64,000 nucleotides of DNA, taken from assembly GCA_014240165.1 (NCBI GenBank), contig JAAZXM010000008.1, forward strand, positions 1 to 64,000, given 5' to 3'. This DNA is from Myxococcales bacterium (lineage in GTDB: Bacteria; Myxococcota_A; UBA9160; UBA4427). A model generated the notes under the pieces. The model was not told the DNA's origin. It made no database searches and saw only the letters and a program-made list of their open reading frames with translations. Positions 45,131-54,392 of this stretch are shown piece after piece; position 1 is the first letter of the stretch, and each line of letters begins with the position of its first letter. A program made the translations under genes and the position numbers.

Positions 45131-46129
45131 TCAGCCCGGCTTCACCGCCCGCTCGATTTCGCGCCCGAGTTCGAGGACTACGGCGAAGATCGACCGCGGG
45201 CCGGGCGCTGCCAGGCGCTGGGCTACGGCCTGGGCGCCGCCGATCCGCTCGAGGCCGTATTCCCCATAGCGCCGGGCCAGGGAATCCACCGCAAAGGCCT
45301 GTTCGCCGCTTTGCCGCCGGGCCTCGAGCCGGCCGCTCTTGAGCCCCTGGTCCCGGTGCTCCGCCAGGGCGTCCAGCAGGGTGTCGATGCCCTGGCGATC
45401 CTGGGCCGAGGCCAGCAGGACGGGCGGGCGCCAGTCACCGGGCTCGGGGGAGGCGGTCAGTCCCAGGGTGGATTCGAGTTCGCCCCGGGTCCGCTCGGCT
45501 GCGGGGCCGGTATCGGCCTTGTTCACCACGAAGATATCGGGCAATTCGAGGATCCCGGCTTTCATGAATTGGAGCGTGTCCCCCGCTCCGGGCTGGGCCA
45601 CGAAGACCAGGGTGTCGACCAATTGCGCGACTTCGCATTCGGATTGTCCGATGCCCACGGTCTCGATGAAGACCCATTCGAAGACCGATGAAAGGACCGT
45701 GGCCCCGGCCTGGGTGGCGTCTGCCAGGCCGCCGAGCCGATCTCGGGCCGCCATGGAGCGAAGGAAGACGCCGCTCTCCCGGGCCCCGCCCGACAGGCGC
45801 ATGCGGTCGCCCAGCAGCGCCCCTCCGGAGCGCTGGCTCGAGGGGTCGACGGCGATGATTCCAATGCCGGCGTCTGAGGCCCGCAATTTTTCGACCAGGG
45901 CATTGAGAAGAGAGGATTTGCCCGCGCCCGGCGCGCCGGTAATCCCGACGCGATAGGGCGCGTGGGGGAGGGGGCGGGTCGCCAGCCCATCGAGCAACTC
46001 CAGCGCTGCCTGACGCTGTTCGCTACGGCGGTCGTCCACCAGGTTCAGGGCCTCGGAGATCGCGGTGCGATCCCCGGCGGCCAGACCTTCGAGCAGGCGC
46101 TCGACCCGTCCGGACCCGTGGCCGCTCAC
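45131..46129 (-). CDS. meaB: MeaB/ArgK-type G-protein chaperone of B12-dependent acyl-CoA mutase
   Basis: RVGITGAPGAGKSSLLNAL (P-loop), VDPSSQRSGGALLGDRMRL, ETVGIGQSE, VNKAD. Confidence 0.96.
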   Translation of the reverse strand: MSGHGSGRVERLLEGLAAGDRTAISEALNLVDDRRSEQRQAALELLDGLATRPLPHAPYRVGITGAPGAGKSSLLNALVEKLRASDAGIGIIAVDPSSQRSGGALLGDRMRLSGGARESGVFLRSMAARDRLGGLADATQAGATVLSSVFEWVFIETVGIGQSECEVAQLVDTLVFVAQPGAGDTLQFMKAGILELPDIFVVNKADTGPAAERTRGELESTLGLTASPEPGDWRPPVLLASAQDRQGIDTLLDALAEHRDQGLKSGRLEARRQSGEQAFAVDSLARRYGEYGLERIGGAQAVAQRLAAPGPRSIFAVVLELGREIERAVKPG

Positions 46130-48114
46130 CGGGCGGCTTCGCCGACGATATCCACCAGATCTCCCATGATGCGGGTCAGGTCGAAATCCTTCGGGGTGTA
46201 GATCCGCGCGACACCCGCGGCGCGTAGGGCCGCGGCGTCGTCATCGGGAATGATCCCGCCCACGATGACCGGCACATCGCCGAGCCCCTCCTTGGTGAGT
46301 CGCTCGAGGACGTCGCGCACCAGGACGCTATGGGAGCCCGAGAGGATCGAGAGCCCCACCACGTGTACCCCTTCGTCTCGCGCCGATTGCACGATTTCTT
46401 CCGGGGTCAGGCGAATGCCGTCGTAGACGACTTCCATACCCACGTCCCGCGCCTTCACGGCGATCTGCTCGGCGCCGTTGCTGTGTCCGTCGAGCCCGGG
46501 CTTGCCCACCAGGATTTTCGGTCGCCTGCCCAGGGTTTCGGAAAGTGCGTCCACCCGCGTGCGCACCGCCTCGGTGCCTTCGCTGGCGAGGGTTCCCCGG
46601 GCGCTCCCGACACCGGTCGGTGCTCGGTATTCGCCGAAGACCCGGCGCAGGGTATCCGCCCATTCACCGGTGGTGACGCCGGCGTGGGCCGCGCGGATGG
46701 AGGCGGGCATGATGTTGTCGCCGTTCTTGAGGCAATCCTCGACGCCTTGCAGCGCGGCCTTGGCTTCGTCGTCATTGCGGCCGCTTCGGAAGGCGAGCAG
46801 GCGCTCGACCTGTTCGCGCTCCGCCGAATCATCGACTTTCAGAATCGAAGCATCCCCGTCGGCGGTCAGGGGCGAGTCCGCAGTCTCCTCGAAACGGTTG
46901 ACCCCCACCACGCTCTGCTCTCCGCGTTCGATGGCCTGGATCCGCAGGGTGTGGCTCTCCACCAGGGCCTGCTTCATGTAGGCGTTCTCCACGGCGCTCA
47001 CCGCGCCCCCCATTTCGAGCACCTTCTGCAATTCGCCTCGGGCGTCGCTCAGCAATTCCTCGGTCAGGGCTTCGACGACGTGGGAACCCTCGAAGAGATC
47101 GGGGTATTCGAGCAGGTCGGTCTCGTAGGCGAGGATCTGTTGGGTGCGGAGCGAGAGTTGTTGATCCCACGGGCGGGGCAGTCCCAGGGCCTCGTTCCAG
47201 GCGGGAAGCTGAAGCGATCGCGTGCGGGCATCCCGGGAGAGGGTGACTCCGAGCGCTTCGAGCGCGATGCGTACGATGTTGTTCTCGGGTTGGGCCTCGG
47301 AGAGGCCGAGGCTGTTCACCTGGACCCCATAGCGGAAGCGCAGCATGCGGGCGTCGTCGATGCCGTAGCGCTCTCGGCCGAGTTCGCCCCAAAGCGCGGT
47401 CATCGCCCGGCATTTACAGGTTTCCTCGACGAAACGAATGCCTGCGTTGAGGAAGAAGGAGATGCGCCCGAAGACCCGGCCGAGGGTTTCCTCGGGTACG
47501 TCGTCCCGGGCCCGCACCGCGTCGAGTACCGCCACGGCGTTCGCCATCGCGAAGGCGATTTCCTGAACCGGGGTCGCTCCGGCTTCCTGCAGGTGATACG
47601 AGCAGATATTGATGGGGTTCCACTTGGGAATCTCCGCCACCGTGTAGGCCACCACGTCGCTCGTCATGCGGATGGAGGCCTCGGGCGGAAACACGTAGGT
47701 GCCCCGGGAGAGATACTCCTTGATGATGTCGTTCTGGGTCGTGCCCTGGAGTTGGTCGGGGCTCACCCCCTGGCGTTCGGCAGCGGCAGTGTAGAGCGCC
47801 AACAACCACGCCGCGGTGGCGTTGATGGTCATCGACGTATTCATTCGGTCCAGGGGAATCTGGTCGAAGAGCGTGGCCATGTCGTCGATATGACAAATGG
47901 GCACACCCACCTTGCCCACCTCTCCCCGGGCCAGGGCATGATCCGAGTCGTACCCGGTCTGGGTCGGGAGGTCGAAGGCCACGGAAAGGCCGGTCTGGCC
48001 GCTGGCGAGGTTTGAGCGATAGAGGGCGTTGCTCGCCTGGGCGGAGGAGTGGCCCGAATAGGTTCGGATCATCCACGGCCGATCGGTCTGTTCGAGTTTG
48101 GGATTGTTCGGCAT
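46126..48114 (-). CDS. ecm: B12-dependent acyl-CoA mutase, ethylmalonyl-CoA mutase (Ecm/MeaA)-like
   Basis: GQTGLSVAFDLPTQTGYDSDHALARGEVGKVGVPICH, MTINATAAWLLALY, C-terminal B12 domain VGKPGLDGHSNGAEQIAVKARDVGMEVVYDGIRLTPEEIV; ATGA overlap with meaB. Confidence 0.85.
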   Translation of the reverse strand: MPNNPKLEQTDRPWMIRTYSGHSSAQASNALYRSNLASGQTGLSVAFDLPTQTGYDSDHALARGEVGKVGVPICHIDDMATLFDQIPLDRMNTSMTINATAAWLLALYTAAAERQGVSPDQLQGTTQNDIIKEYLSRGTYVFPPEASIRMTSDVVAYTVAEIPKWNPINICSYHLQEAGATPVQEIAFAMANAVAVLDAVRARDDVPEETLGRVFGRISFFLNAGIRFVEETCKCRAMTALWGELGRERYGIDDARMLRFRYGVQVNSLGLSEAQPENNIVRIALEALGVTLSRDARTRSLQLPAWNEALGLPRPWDQQLSLRTQQILAYETDLLEYPDLFEGSHVVEALTEELLSDARGELQKVLEMGGAVSAVENAYMKQALVESHTLRIQAIERGEQSVVGVNRFEETADSPLTADGDASILKVDDSAEREQVERLLAFRSGRNDDEAKAALQGVEDCLKNGDNIMPASIRAAHAGVTTGEWADTLRRVFGEYRAPTGVGSARGTLASEGTEAVRTRVDALSETLGRRPKILVGKPGLDGHSNGAEQIAVKARDVGMEVVYDGIRLTPEEIVQSARDEGVHVVGLSILSGSHSVLVRDVLERLTKEGLGDVPVIVGGIIPDDDAAALRAAGVARIYTPKDFDLTRIMGDLVDIVGEAAR

Positions 48115-48154
48115 CGGGTCTCCGGGCGGACGGGCTTGGAGCGGGTTCTAAGTA

Positions 48155-48200
48155 TTTGAGAAAATTAACGAAAATCGAATCTTCGAACAAATCCCGGATC
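48155..48200. promoter_or_regulatory. AT-rich ecm/nadA divergent promoter region with palindrome TCGAATCTTCGA
   Basis: tatttgagaaaattaacgaaaatcgaatcttcgaacaaa in GC-rich background; inverted repeat TCGAA-TC-TTCGA at 48175-48186. Confidence 0.45.
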
Positions 48201-48327
48201 GACTTTGACCCCAGGCGTGCGGTGCGGGTCCCCGACAGGGGAGCGGCGTCCATCGTTGCTCGGCGTGGGCGTGCGCTATTGTGCCGGACCCGTCCCCAGA
48301 CGGCGGCAGTTGAACGACGGAATCCCC

Positions 48328-49272
48328 ATGGCCCCGATGACCGAATTTCCGGCGGATCTCGAAGGCGCGATCGCCGATCTGAAGCGTGAGCGCAATGCGC
48401 TGATCCTTGCCCACTACTACCAGGAGGATCCGATCCAGGATCTGGCCGACGTGGTGGGGGATTCCCTGGCCCTGGCCCGGGCGGCTCAACAGGCCGAATG
48501 CGACGTGATCGTCTTCTGTGGCGTGCACTTCATGGCCGAGACCGCCGCGATTCTCAACCCGGGCCGCCCCGTGCTGGTGCCCGATCTCGAGGCGGGTTGT
48601 TCCCTGGCCGACGGCTGCCCCAGCGATGCGTTTCGCGAGTTCGTGGATCGGCATCCCGGCGCCCAGGTCCTGAGCTACATCAACGCCTCTGCCGAGGTGA
48701 AGGCCATGAGCGACCTGATCTGCACCTCGTCCAATGCCGTGAAGATGGTGGAATCCATGGCCGGCGCCCCGCTGATCTTCGCCCCGGCCCGCCACCTGGC
48801 GCGTTGGGTTTCCAAGCAGACGGGTCGCGACGATCTGATCGTCTGGCCCGGGGCCTGCGTCGTGCACGAGCAGTTCAGCGCTCGGCAACTCGCCCGGCTC
48901 AAACTGCAGCACCCGGACGCGGATGTGCTGGCCCACCCCGAATGCGACCAGGGGGTGCTGGACCTGGCGGATTTCGTGGCCTCCACCACGGGCATTATTC
49001 GCCGGGCGGTGGAATTTCCCGAGCGCCCGTCCATCGTGGCCACCGAAGAAGGGGACTTTCACTCGATTCGCCAGCAGGCGCCGGACAAGGTCCTGATCCC
49101 GGCGCCCGGGGCCGACGAGAGTTGTTCGTGCAGCCAATGCCCCTATATGCGGCTCAATACCCTGGAGAAGCTCTACCTGAGCCTGCGCGATGGCGGGCCG
49201 GAGGTCACCGTGGACCCGGTGATTGCCGACCGCGCCCGGGTGCCCATCGAGCGCATGCTCGAACTTTCCTGA
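48328..49272 (+). CDS. nadA: Quinolinate synthase
   Basis: ILAHYYQEDPIQDLADVVGDSLALARAA...VFCGVHFMAETAAILNP...FSCSQCPYM-type Cys ligands. Confidence 0.96.
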   Translation: MAPMTEFPADLEGAIADLKRERNALILAHYYQEDPIQDLADVVGDSLALARAAQQAECDVIVFCGVHFMAETAAILNPGRPVLVPDLEAGCSLADGCPSDAFREFVDRHPGAQVLSYINASAEVKAMSDLICTSSNAVKMVESMAGAPLIFAPARHLARWVSKQTGRDDLIVWPGACVVHEQFSARQLARLKLQHPDADVLAHPECDQGVLDLADFVASTTGIIRRAVEFPERPSIVATEEGDFHSIRQQAPDKVLIPAPGADESCSCSQCPYMRLNTLEKLYLSLRDGGPEVTVDPVIADRARVPIERMLELS

Positions 49273-49285
49273 GACCCCGGCGTCG

Positions 49286-49990
49286 CTAGGTCTCTTGGGC
49301 CAGAACCGCGAGGGCCGCGGTGGCGGCGGTCTCGATCCGCAGGGTGGCGTCCGCCAGGGCGAAGCGGCGCGCGCCCGAGGACGCCATGTCGGCGATTTCG
49401 TTTTCGTCGAAGCCGCCCTCGGGCCCGACCAGCAGCAGTCGGTGGGGGGGCTTTTCGCCGAGGAGGCTGGCCATGGGTTCCCCCTCGCTGTCCATCAACG
49501 CCACGATGCTCTCGGTCGCGGCCTTTACGCTTTCCACGGGCGATGACGGCGGATGGAAGACGGGCTGCCAGGGGCGGCGACTCTGCTTGCAGGCTTCGCG
49601 CGCGATGCGGAGCCAGCGGTCGGGTGTTGCTTCGCTCGGCTGCACCACGCTCCGGCGCGCAGCCAGGGGCGTGAAATCCGTCATGCCCAGTTGGGTCGCC
49701 ATGCTGAGCAGCGTGGCCAGCCGGTCGCCCTTGGGCAGGGCGCTGGCGAGATGCAGGCGCCGGGCGGGTTCGGGGTGGAGGGTGCGCTCCACCACCACCG
49801 CGGTGGCGCTCCGGCGTCCCCCCTCGGAGAGAATCGCCCGGGCAGTGGTTCCGGCTCCGTCGCTGAGCACAATCTCCTCGCCGCTTTCCAGATGCCGCGC
49901 CCGGGTGGCGTGGTGCCCCTCCCGAGGGTCGAGTTCGAGGGCTTCGCCTTCCGGAGGGATCGAGGGCGCGTGAAACCAGCGGGCGGCCAT
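49286..49990 (-). CDS. rsmE: 16S rRNA m3U1498 methyltransferase RsmE
   Basis: HHATRARHLESGEEIVLSDG...LASALPKGDRLATLLSMATQLGM...LLLVGPEGGFDENEI. Confidence 0.94.
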   Translation of the reverse strand: MAARWFHAPSIPPEGEALELDPREGHHATRARHLESGEEIVLSDGAGTTARAILSEGGRRSATAVVVERTLHPEPARRLHLASALPKGDRLATLLSMATQLGMTDFTPLAARRSVVQPSEATPDRWLRIAREACKQSRRPWQPVFHPPSSPVESVKAATESIVALMDSEGEPMASLLGEKPPHRLLLVGPEGGFDENEIADMASSGARRFALADATLRIETAATAALAVLAQET

Positions 49991-50800
49991 CAGCGCCCCT
50001 GGCCCGGGCTCGCTGCCGCGCAGTGGTAGACGTCGTAGCGCGCCAACTTGCCAGTTTGCTGGTCCGTGCGCGGCCCGGGAAGGGGCGGCGCCGAAGGCGG
50101 GCGCTTGATCACCACGCGCCGGGCTCCGCTGGCCAGGGCCGCGTTCAAGAGCGCTTCGGGATCGGCCTCCCGTCCCACGAGTCGGCGCAGGATCTGGATC
50201 TCCAAGGGGGGCAGGGCGGTCTTCCGGCGTGGCTCGGCGGGATACATGGGATCGATATAGACCGCGTCGGGCGCCGCGTCGAGTTCAGCCAGTACGCGGT
50301 GGGCATCTTCGCAGCGCAGTTCCAATCGTTCCGCCGCCGGGCGCAGATCCGGGCTCAGCCGCGCCCGGCGCAGGCCGTCTTCCAAAAGGGCGACCATCAC
50401 GGGAGATCGCTCGCAGGCCAGGACGCGGTGGCCTGCCTGGGCGAGTGCGAATGCATCGGCGCCGAAGCCCGCGGTGGCATCCACCACCCGGCCGGGTTTT
50501 CGCCCGACGGCACGCTCGAGAGGCGAGTGCCCGTCGGTTCGTCGGCCCGGGTTGCCCGAGCGGCGTGCGAAGTCAACGCTTGCGCAGCCGTCGCGCCGGC
50601 GGGATCCGGCCCACAACTCGAGGCCCGCATCACCCACCACCAACAACAATTCATCCGCGTCTGCCCCGGCGTCGTCGGGGGAGCGCAGGGGCAGGCCCAG
50701 TCGTTCGGCCAGGGCCGCGGCCTCTTCCCGGAGAGTGGTTTTTTCCGAGGCCAATACGGCGACCGGCGCGAGCGCGGTGCTGGCCGCCTCCTGGGCACCC
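49990..50800 (-). CDS. RsmJ-like class I SAM-dependent methyltransferase (start uncertain)
   Basis: VVDATAGFGADAFALAQAGHRVLACERSPVMVALLEDGL...VYIDPMYPAEPRRKTALPPLEIQILRRLVG. Confidence 0.85.
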
Positions 50801-50810
50801 TTTCCCGGAT

Positions 50811-51689
50811 TCAGAGTTTCGCCCACCAGTCGGCGATGCCGCGACCGATCTCGTCCGGGGAGTCCTCCTGAATGAAATGGCTTCCCGCGACCTCGATCTC
50901 GGTTTGGTTCGGCCATTTGCGGCAGGCTTCGCGCATGGCGCCGCGCAGGATCGCACCGGGCTCGGCGTTGATGAAGAGCTTGGGCACGTCGCATTGGGAG
51001 AGCCAGGCACAGTAGTCCGCCGCGATCGCCACCACGTCCTCGGGTTCGCCCGCAATGGGGATCTGCCGGGGCCAGGTGAGGGTGGGGCGACGACTTTCTC
51101 CCGCCTCGAGGTAGGGGCGGCGGTATTCGTTCATCTCGGCTTCCTCGAGATCCCGGAGGATCGCGCCGGTAAGCACCTGCTCCACGAAGACGTTCTGCTC
51201 CAGCACCATCTTCTCTCCCGCCTCCGAGCGGAAAGCCTGGAAGAGGGGGGTCACCGGGGGCGGCCAGTCATCCCAGGAAGGGATGGGCGCCACGATGGCC
51301 TCCATGTAGGCGATGCCCTTGATGCGCGTTGGATGCCGCCGGGCCCAATCAAAGCCCAGGGCCGATCCCCAGTCGTGAATGACCAGGGTGATGGCGTCGC
51401 CCAGGTCGAGCCCGTCGAGCAGGGCATCGAGGTATTCGCGGTGCTCGACGAAGCGGTAGCTGCCCGGGCCCGAATCCGAGAGTTTCTCTGAATCCCCCAT
51501 GCCGATGAGATCCGGGGCGACGCAGCGGCCGAGGCTTTCGAGGTGGGGAATGATATTGCGCCAGAGGAAGGATGAAGTGGGGTTGCCGTGGAGGAAGACG
51601 ATGGGGTCGCCCTCGCCCACATCCACGTAGGCCATCTGCTTGCCCAGTACTTGGGTGAATTTCTTTTCGTAGGGCATGGCGGCGCTCAT
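50811..51689 (-). CDS. Haloalkane dehalogenase-like alpha/beta hydrolase
   Basis: [40 protein letters not shown] (Asp nucleophile), [14 protein letters not shown] (His). Confidence 0.9.
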   Translation of the reverse strand: MSAAMPYEKKFTQVLGKQMAYVDVGEGDPIVFLHGNPTSSFLWRNIIPHLESLGRCVAPDLIGMGDSEKLSDSGPGSYRFVEHREYLDALLDGLDLGDAITLVIHDWGSALGFDWARRHPTRIKGIAYMEAIVAPIPSWDDWPPPVTPLFQAFRSEAGEKMVLEQNVFVEQVLTGAILRDLEEAEMNEYRRPYLEAGESRRPTLTWPRQIPIAGEPEDVVAIAADYCAWLSQCDVPKLFINAEPGAILRGAMREACRKWPNQTEIEVAGSHFIQEDSPDEIGRGIADWWAKL

Positions 51690-51740
51690 CGTTAACTCTC
51701 CTCGCGGGTCAGGGTTCAGAGTACGGGGTTCTGTTCGGGA

Positions 51741-52856
51741 TCAACGGCCAGCCGCGGCTTCGGCATTTTCCCAGAGCGAGAGAACCTGGCCGGTATTGGG
51801 CGGAGTTCGGCCTTCCAAGGTGTCGCGATAGACGGGCTCCACCGCGGCGGGACCATAGCCGCGCTGGACATCGAGCCAGGCGCGGCTTCCGTCCCGGAAA
51901 GCCGTCCAGCCTTCGCCCAGGCGCTCCTGGAAGCCGCCCGCGCCCCAATCCGCCACGCGCTTCTGGACCTGGCTCGGGGCGAAGAAGAACTCGCGCTCGG
52001 GCCCGGGCAATTCGCCGTCCGCCGGGGGCGCCTCCCAATGGGTGACGCCGATGCGCTGGCTATGCCGCAGGTGATCGCCGAAATGCGTGTGCACGGCCCG
52101 GACCACTGCATCGCTGCCCGCCATATCGACAAAGGCCGAAGGCGTGTCGCCCGGGAGCGAGTCGATGGCGTCGTAGGCCACCACCGTGTCGTAGCAGCCC
52201 AGGCTGCGCACGAAGTCGAGGTTCCCTGGCGAGGTGAGCCCGATGGCCCGGGCATTGCCGGTCTGGCCCAGGCGGAAGGCCAGGGCGATGGAGGTCTTGC
52301 TCGAGGCGCTGGAGATCAGGACGGATTCGGCGCCGAACATGGCGTTTTCGGACATGAAGTCCTCGGAGAGGAACGACGTCATGTAGAGACCGCGCATGAG
52401 GATCATCGCGTCCTCGTGATCGGCGGAATAAAGGGCGTCGGTATTGACCGGGTTGTATTGGTTGTAGACCTGAGCCAACCCCTCCCGGTGCGCGACGCCG
52501 TCGGTGATGGAGGTGGCGCTCACCGTCGAAGGCTCGATGCAGAGGTAATTCGACATGGGGTAGAAGCCGAAGCAGCGCGTGCCCACCGAGACCTCGTCAT
52601 GGGTTGACGCCACGACGTCGCCAAAGCCCATGGTGGGCAATCTTCCCCAGCCCTCCTCGGCGGGAAAGAAGCGCCAATAGCCCAGCATGTCGCCGGCGGC
52701 CGCGTAGGTGATGTTGTTGGCCGTAAACGCGAAGCGGTCGATGCGGAAGACCACCTGTCCGGGCTTCAACTCTTCGGAGATCGGGTTTTCCTGGACGCGG
52801 GTCTTGCGCCAGTCGGCCTTGTTGACCTGGAAGTCGAGGTTTTCGAAGGGGGGCAT
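51741..52856 (-). CDS. DUF2855 family protein
   Basis: KADWRKTRVQENPISEELKPGQVVFRIDRFAFTANNITYAAAGDMLGYWRFFPAEEGWGRLPTMGFGDV. Confidence 0.88.
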   Translation of the reverse strand: MPPFENLDFQVNKADWRKTRVQENPISEELKPGQVVFRIDRFAFTANNITYAAAGDMLGYWRFFPAEEGWGRLPTMGFGDVVASTHDEVSVGTRCFGFYPMSNYLCIEPSTVSATSITDGVAHREGLAQVYNQYNPVNTDALYSADHEDAMILMRGLYMTSFLSEDFMSENAMFGAESVLISSASSKTSIALAFRLGQTGNARAIGLTSPGNLDFVRSLGCYDTVVAYDAIDSLPGDTPSAFVDMAGSDAVVRAVHTHFGDHLRHSQRIGVTHWEAPPADGELPGPEREFFFAPSQVQKRVADWGAGGFQERLGEGWTAFRDGSRAWLDVQRGYGPAAVEPVYRDTLEGRTPPNTGQVLSLWENAEAAAGR

Positions 52857-53076
52857 GGAATGCGATCTCCGGAGGTAGGGGTAGCGGGGGAACTCAAAGC
52901 GCCCGCACCCGCGAAGGTGTCAGGGCTGGTTTTGGCACATCCTATGCCGGGAGATGCACAGTGTCCAACGGCGCATTCCGCGGCTTGGCTCCCGGCCGCG
53001 CGCCTGCGCGGAGGGCGCGCCTGGGCGATAGTGTGCCCGCCCTCCCCGACGACAACCCGCCTTTCCGGAGCATTTC

Positions 53077-54333
53077 GTGACCGAACTCATATTGGATTCG
53101 CCGCGCGCCCGCGGACTCTTCGTCCTCACCGCACACCCCGAAGGCTGTCGGGTCCTATCCGAGCGAATGCTCGCCCGGGCCGAGCGCGCCTTCGAGAAGC
53201 CCCTGGCCTCGGCTCAGGGCAAGACGGCCCTGGTGCTCGGGAGCACCAGCTTTGGCTACGGGAGTTCCACCGCCATCGCCCTGCGAAAAGCGGGTTTCGA
53301 CGCCATCGTGGGCGTGGGTTTCGAAACTGCGCCGGCTTTCCGGGGCGAGAAACTCGCCATGTCGTCTCCGGGCTGGTACCTCACCCACGCGCTTCATCAG
53401 GCGGACGATGCCTATCGCACCTATCTCGCCGACGCCTTTGCGCCCGCCACCCGGGATCGGGTGATCGAGGACCTGAAGCGCGAAGGGCGCTCCATCGACC
53501 TGGTGGTCTACAGCGTGGCGGCCCCGCGCCGCACCCATTTGGGCGAGGAATGGAATTCGTCGCTCCTGGTGGTGGGGGATCCCCTGGAGGTGGTGGGGCT
53601 CAACTTTAAATCCGGGCAACTCGAAGATCTCACCGTGCCCGCCGCGGATCCCCTGGCGGTGGAACACACGCGCCGGGTGATGGGAGGCGATGACCTCGAG
53701 ATGTGGGTGAGCGCGCTGCTGCATTCCGGGCTCGCTGCCGAGGGGATGACGGTCACGGCGCTTTCCTATATCGGGCCGGATCTCGAACCCCTGCGCCGCA
53801 TGTATTGGGACGGGGCGCTCGGGGACGCGAAAAAACACATCGATGCCACCACTGCGGCGCTGAATACGCGCCTGGCCGAGCGGGTGGGGGGCAAGGCCAT
53901 GACGGTGATGAACCCCGCCGTGGTGACCGCGGCTTCCGTGGCCATCCCCGCCATGCTCCGATACATGTCGGATTACCTGGGCTGCGACGATGCGGGGAAG
54001 GGCGAATACGCCGACCCGCTCCAGGTGGGGATCGACTTCACCGGGGCGCTCTACGGCGAGGGCGAACCCTGGCGCGAACTGCTCGATGACGCAGGCCGGC
54101 TGCGTCTGGACGGGCGCGAATTGCGGGCCGAACTCCAGGACACCATCGCGGCGCTCTGGCGCGAAGGGAAACCCGGGGAACCACCGGCCCTGACCCGCAC
54201 GGGTCTCGAACGCTTCAAGCGCGAGCACGCCATGCTCTACGGCTGGCAGGTGGAAGGCGTCGATTACGGATCGCCCTATCTCGTGGATCCAGAACTCGCC
54301 GAGCCCCAACGGGTCGTGAACCTGATCGAGTAG
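53077..54333 (+). CDS. fabV: FabV-type trans-2-enoyl-CoA/ACP reductase (divergent)
   Basis: TAHPEGC, ALVLGSTSFGYGSSTAIALRKAGFDAIVGVGFE, VTALSYIGPDLEPLRRMYWDGALGDAKKHID (Tyr/Lys active-site block). Confidence 0.9.
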   Translation: MTELILDSPRARGLFVLTAHPEGCRVLSERMLARAERAFEKPLASAQGKTALVLGSTSFGYGSSTAIALRKAGFDAIVGVGFETAPAFRGEKLAMSSPGWYLTHALHQADDAYRTYLADAFAPATRDRVIEDLKREGRSIDLVVYSVAAPRRTHLGEEWNSSLLVVGDPLEVVGLNFKSGQLEDLTVPAADPLAVEHTRRVMGGDDLEMWVSALLHSGLAAEGMTVTALSYIGPDLEPLRRMYWDGALGDAKKHIDATTAALNTRLAERVGGKAMTVMNPAVVTAASVAIPAMLRYMSDYLGCDDAGKGEYADPLQVGIDFTGALYGEGEPWRELLDDAGRLRLDGRELRAELQDTIAALWREGKPGEPPALTRTGLERFKREHAMLYGWQVEGVDYGSPYLVDPELAEPQRVVNLIE

Positions 54334-54392
54334 CGCTTGTGAAGAGCGCTTGGAATCGCGGGTGGGGTAGCGGGTGCAGTAGCCCGGGTTCC
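54334..54392. repeat. Degenerate ~12-bp repeats in fabV-hydrolase convergent spacer
   Basis: gcgcttgtgaaga/gcgcttggaatc/gcgggtggggta/gcgggtgcagta. Confidence 0.55.

Noticed and set aside
46330-48015. 561-aa plus-strand ORF
   Set aside because: Antisense to the Ecm-like mutase; no domain signature.
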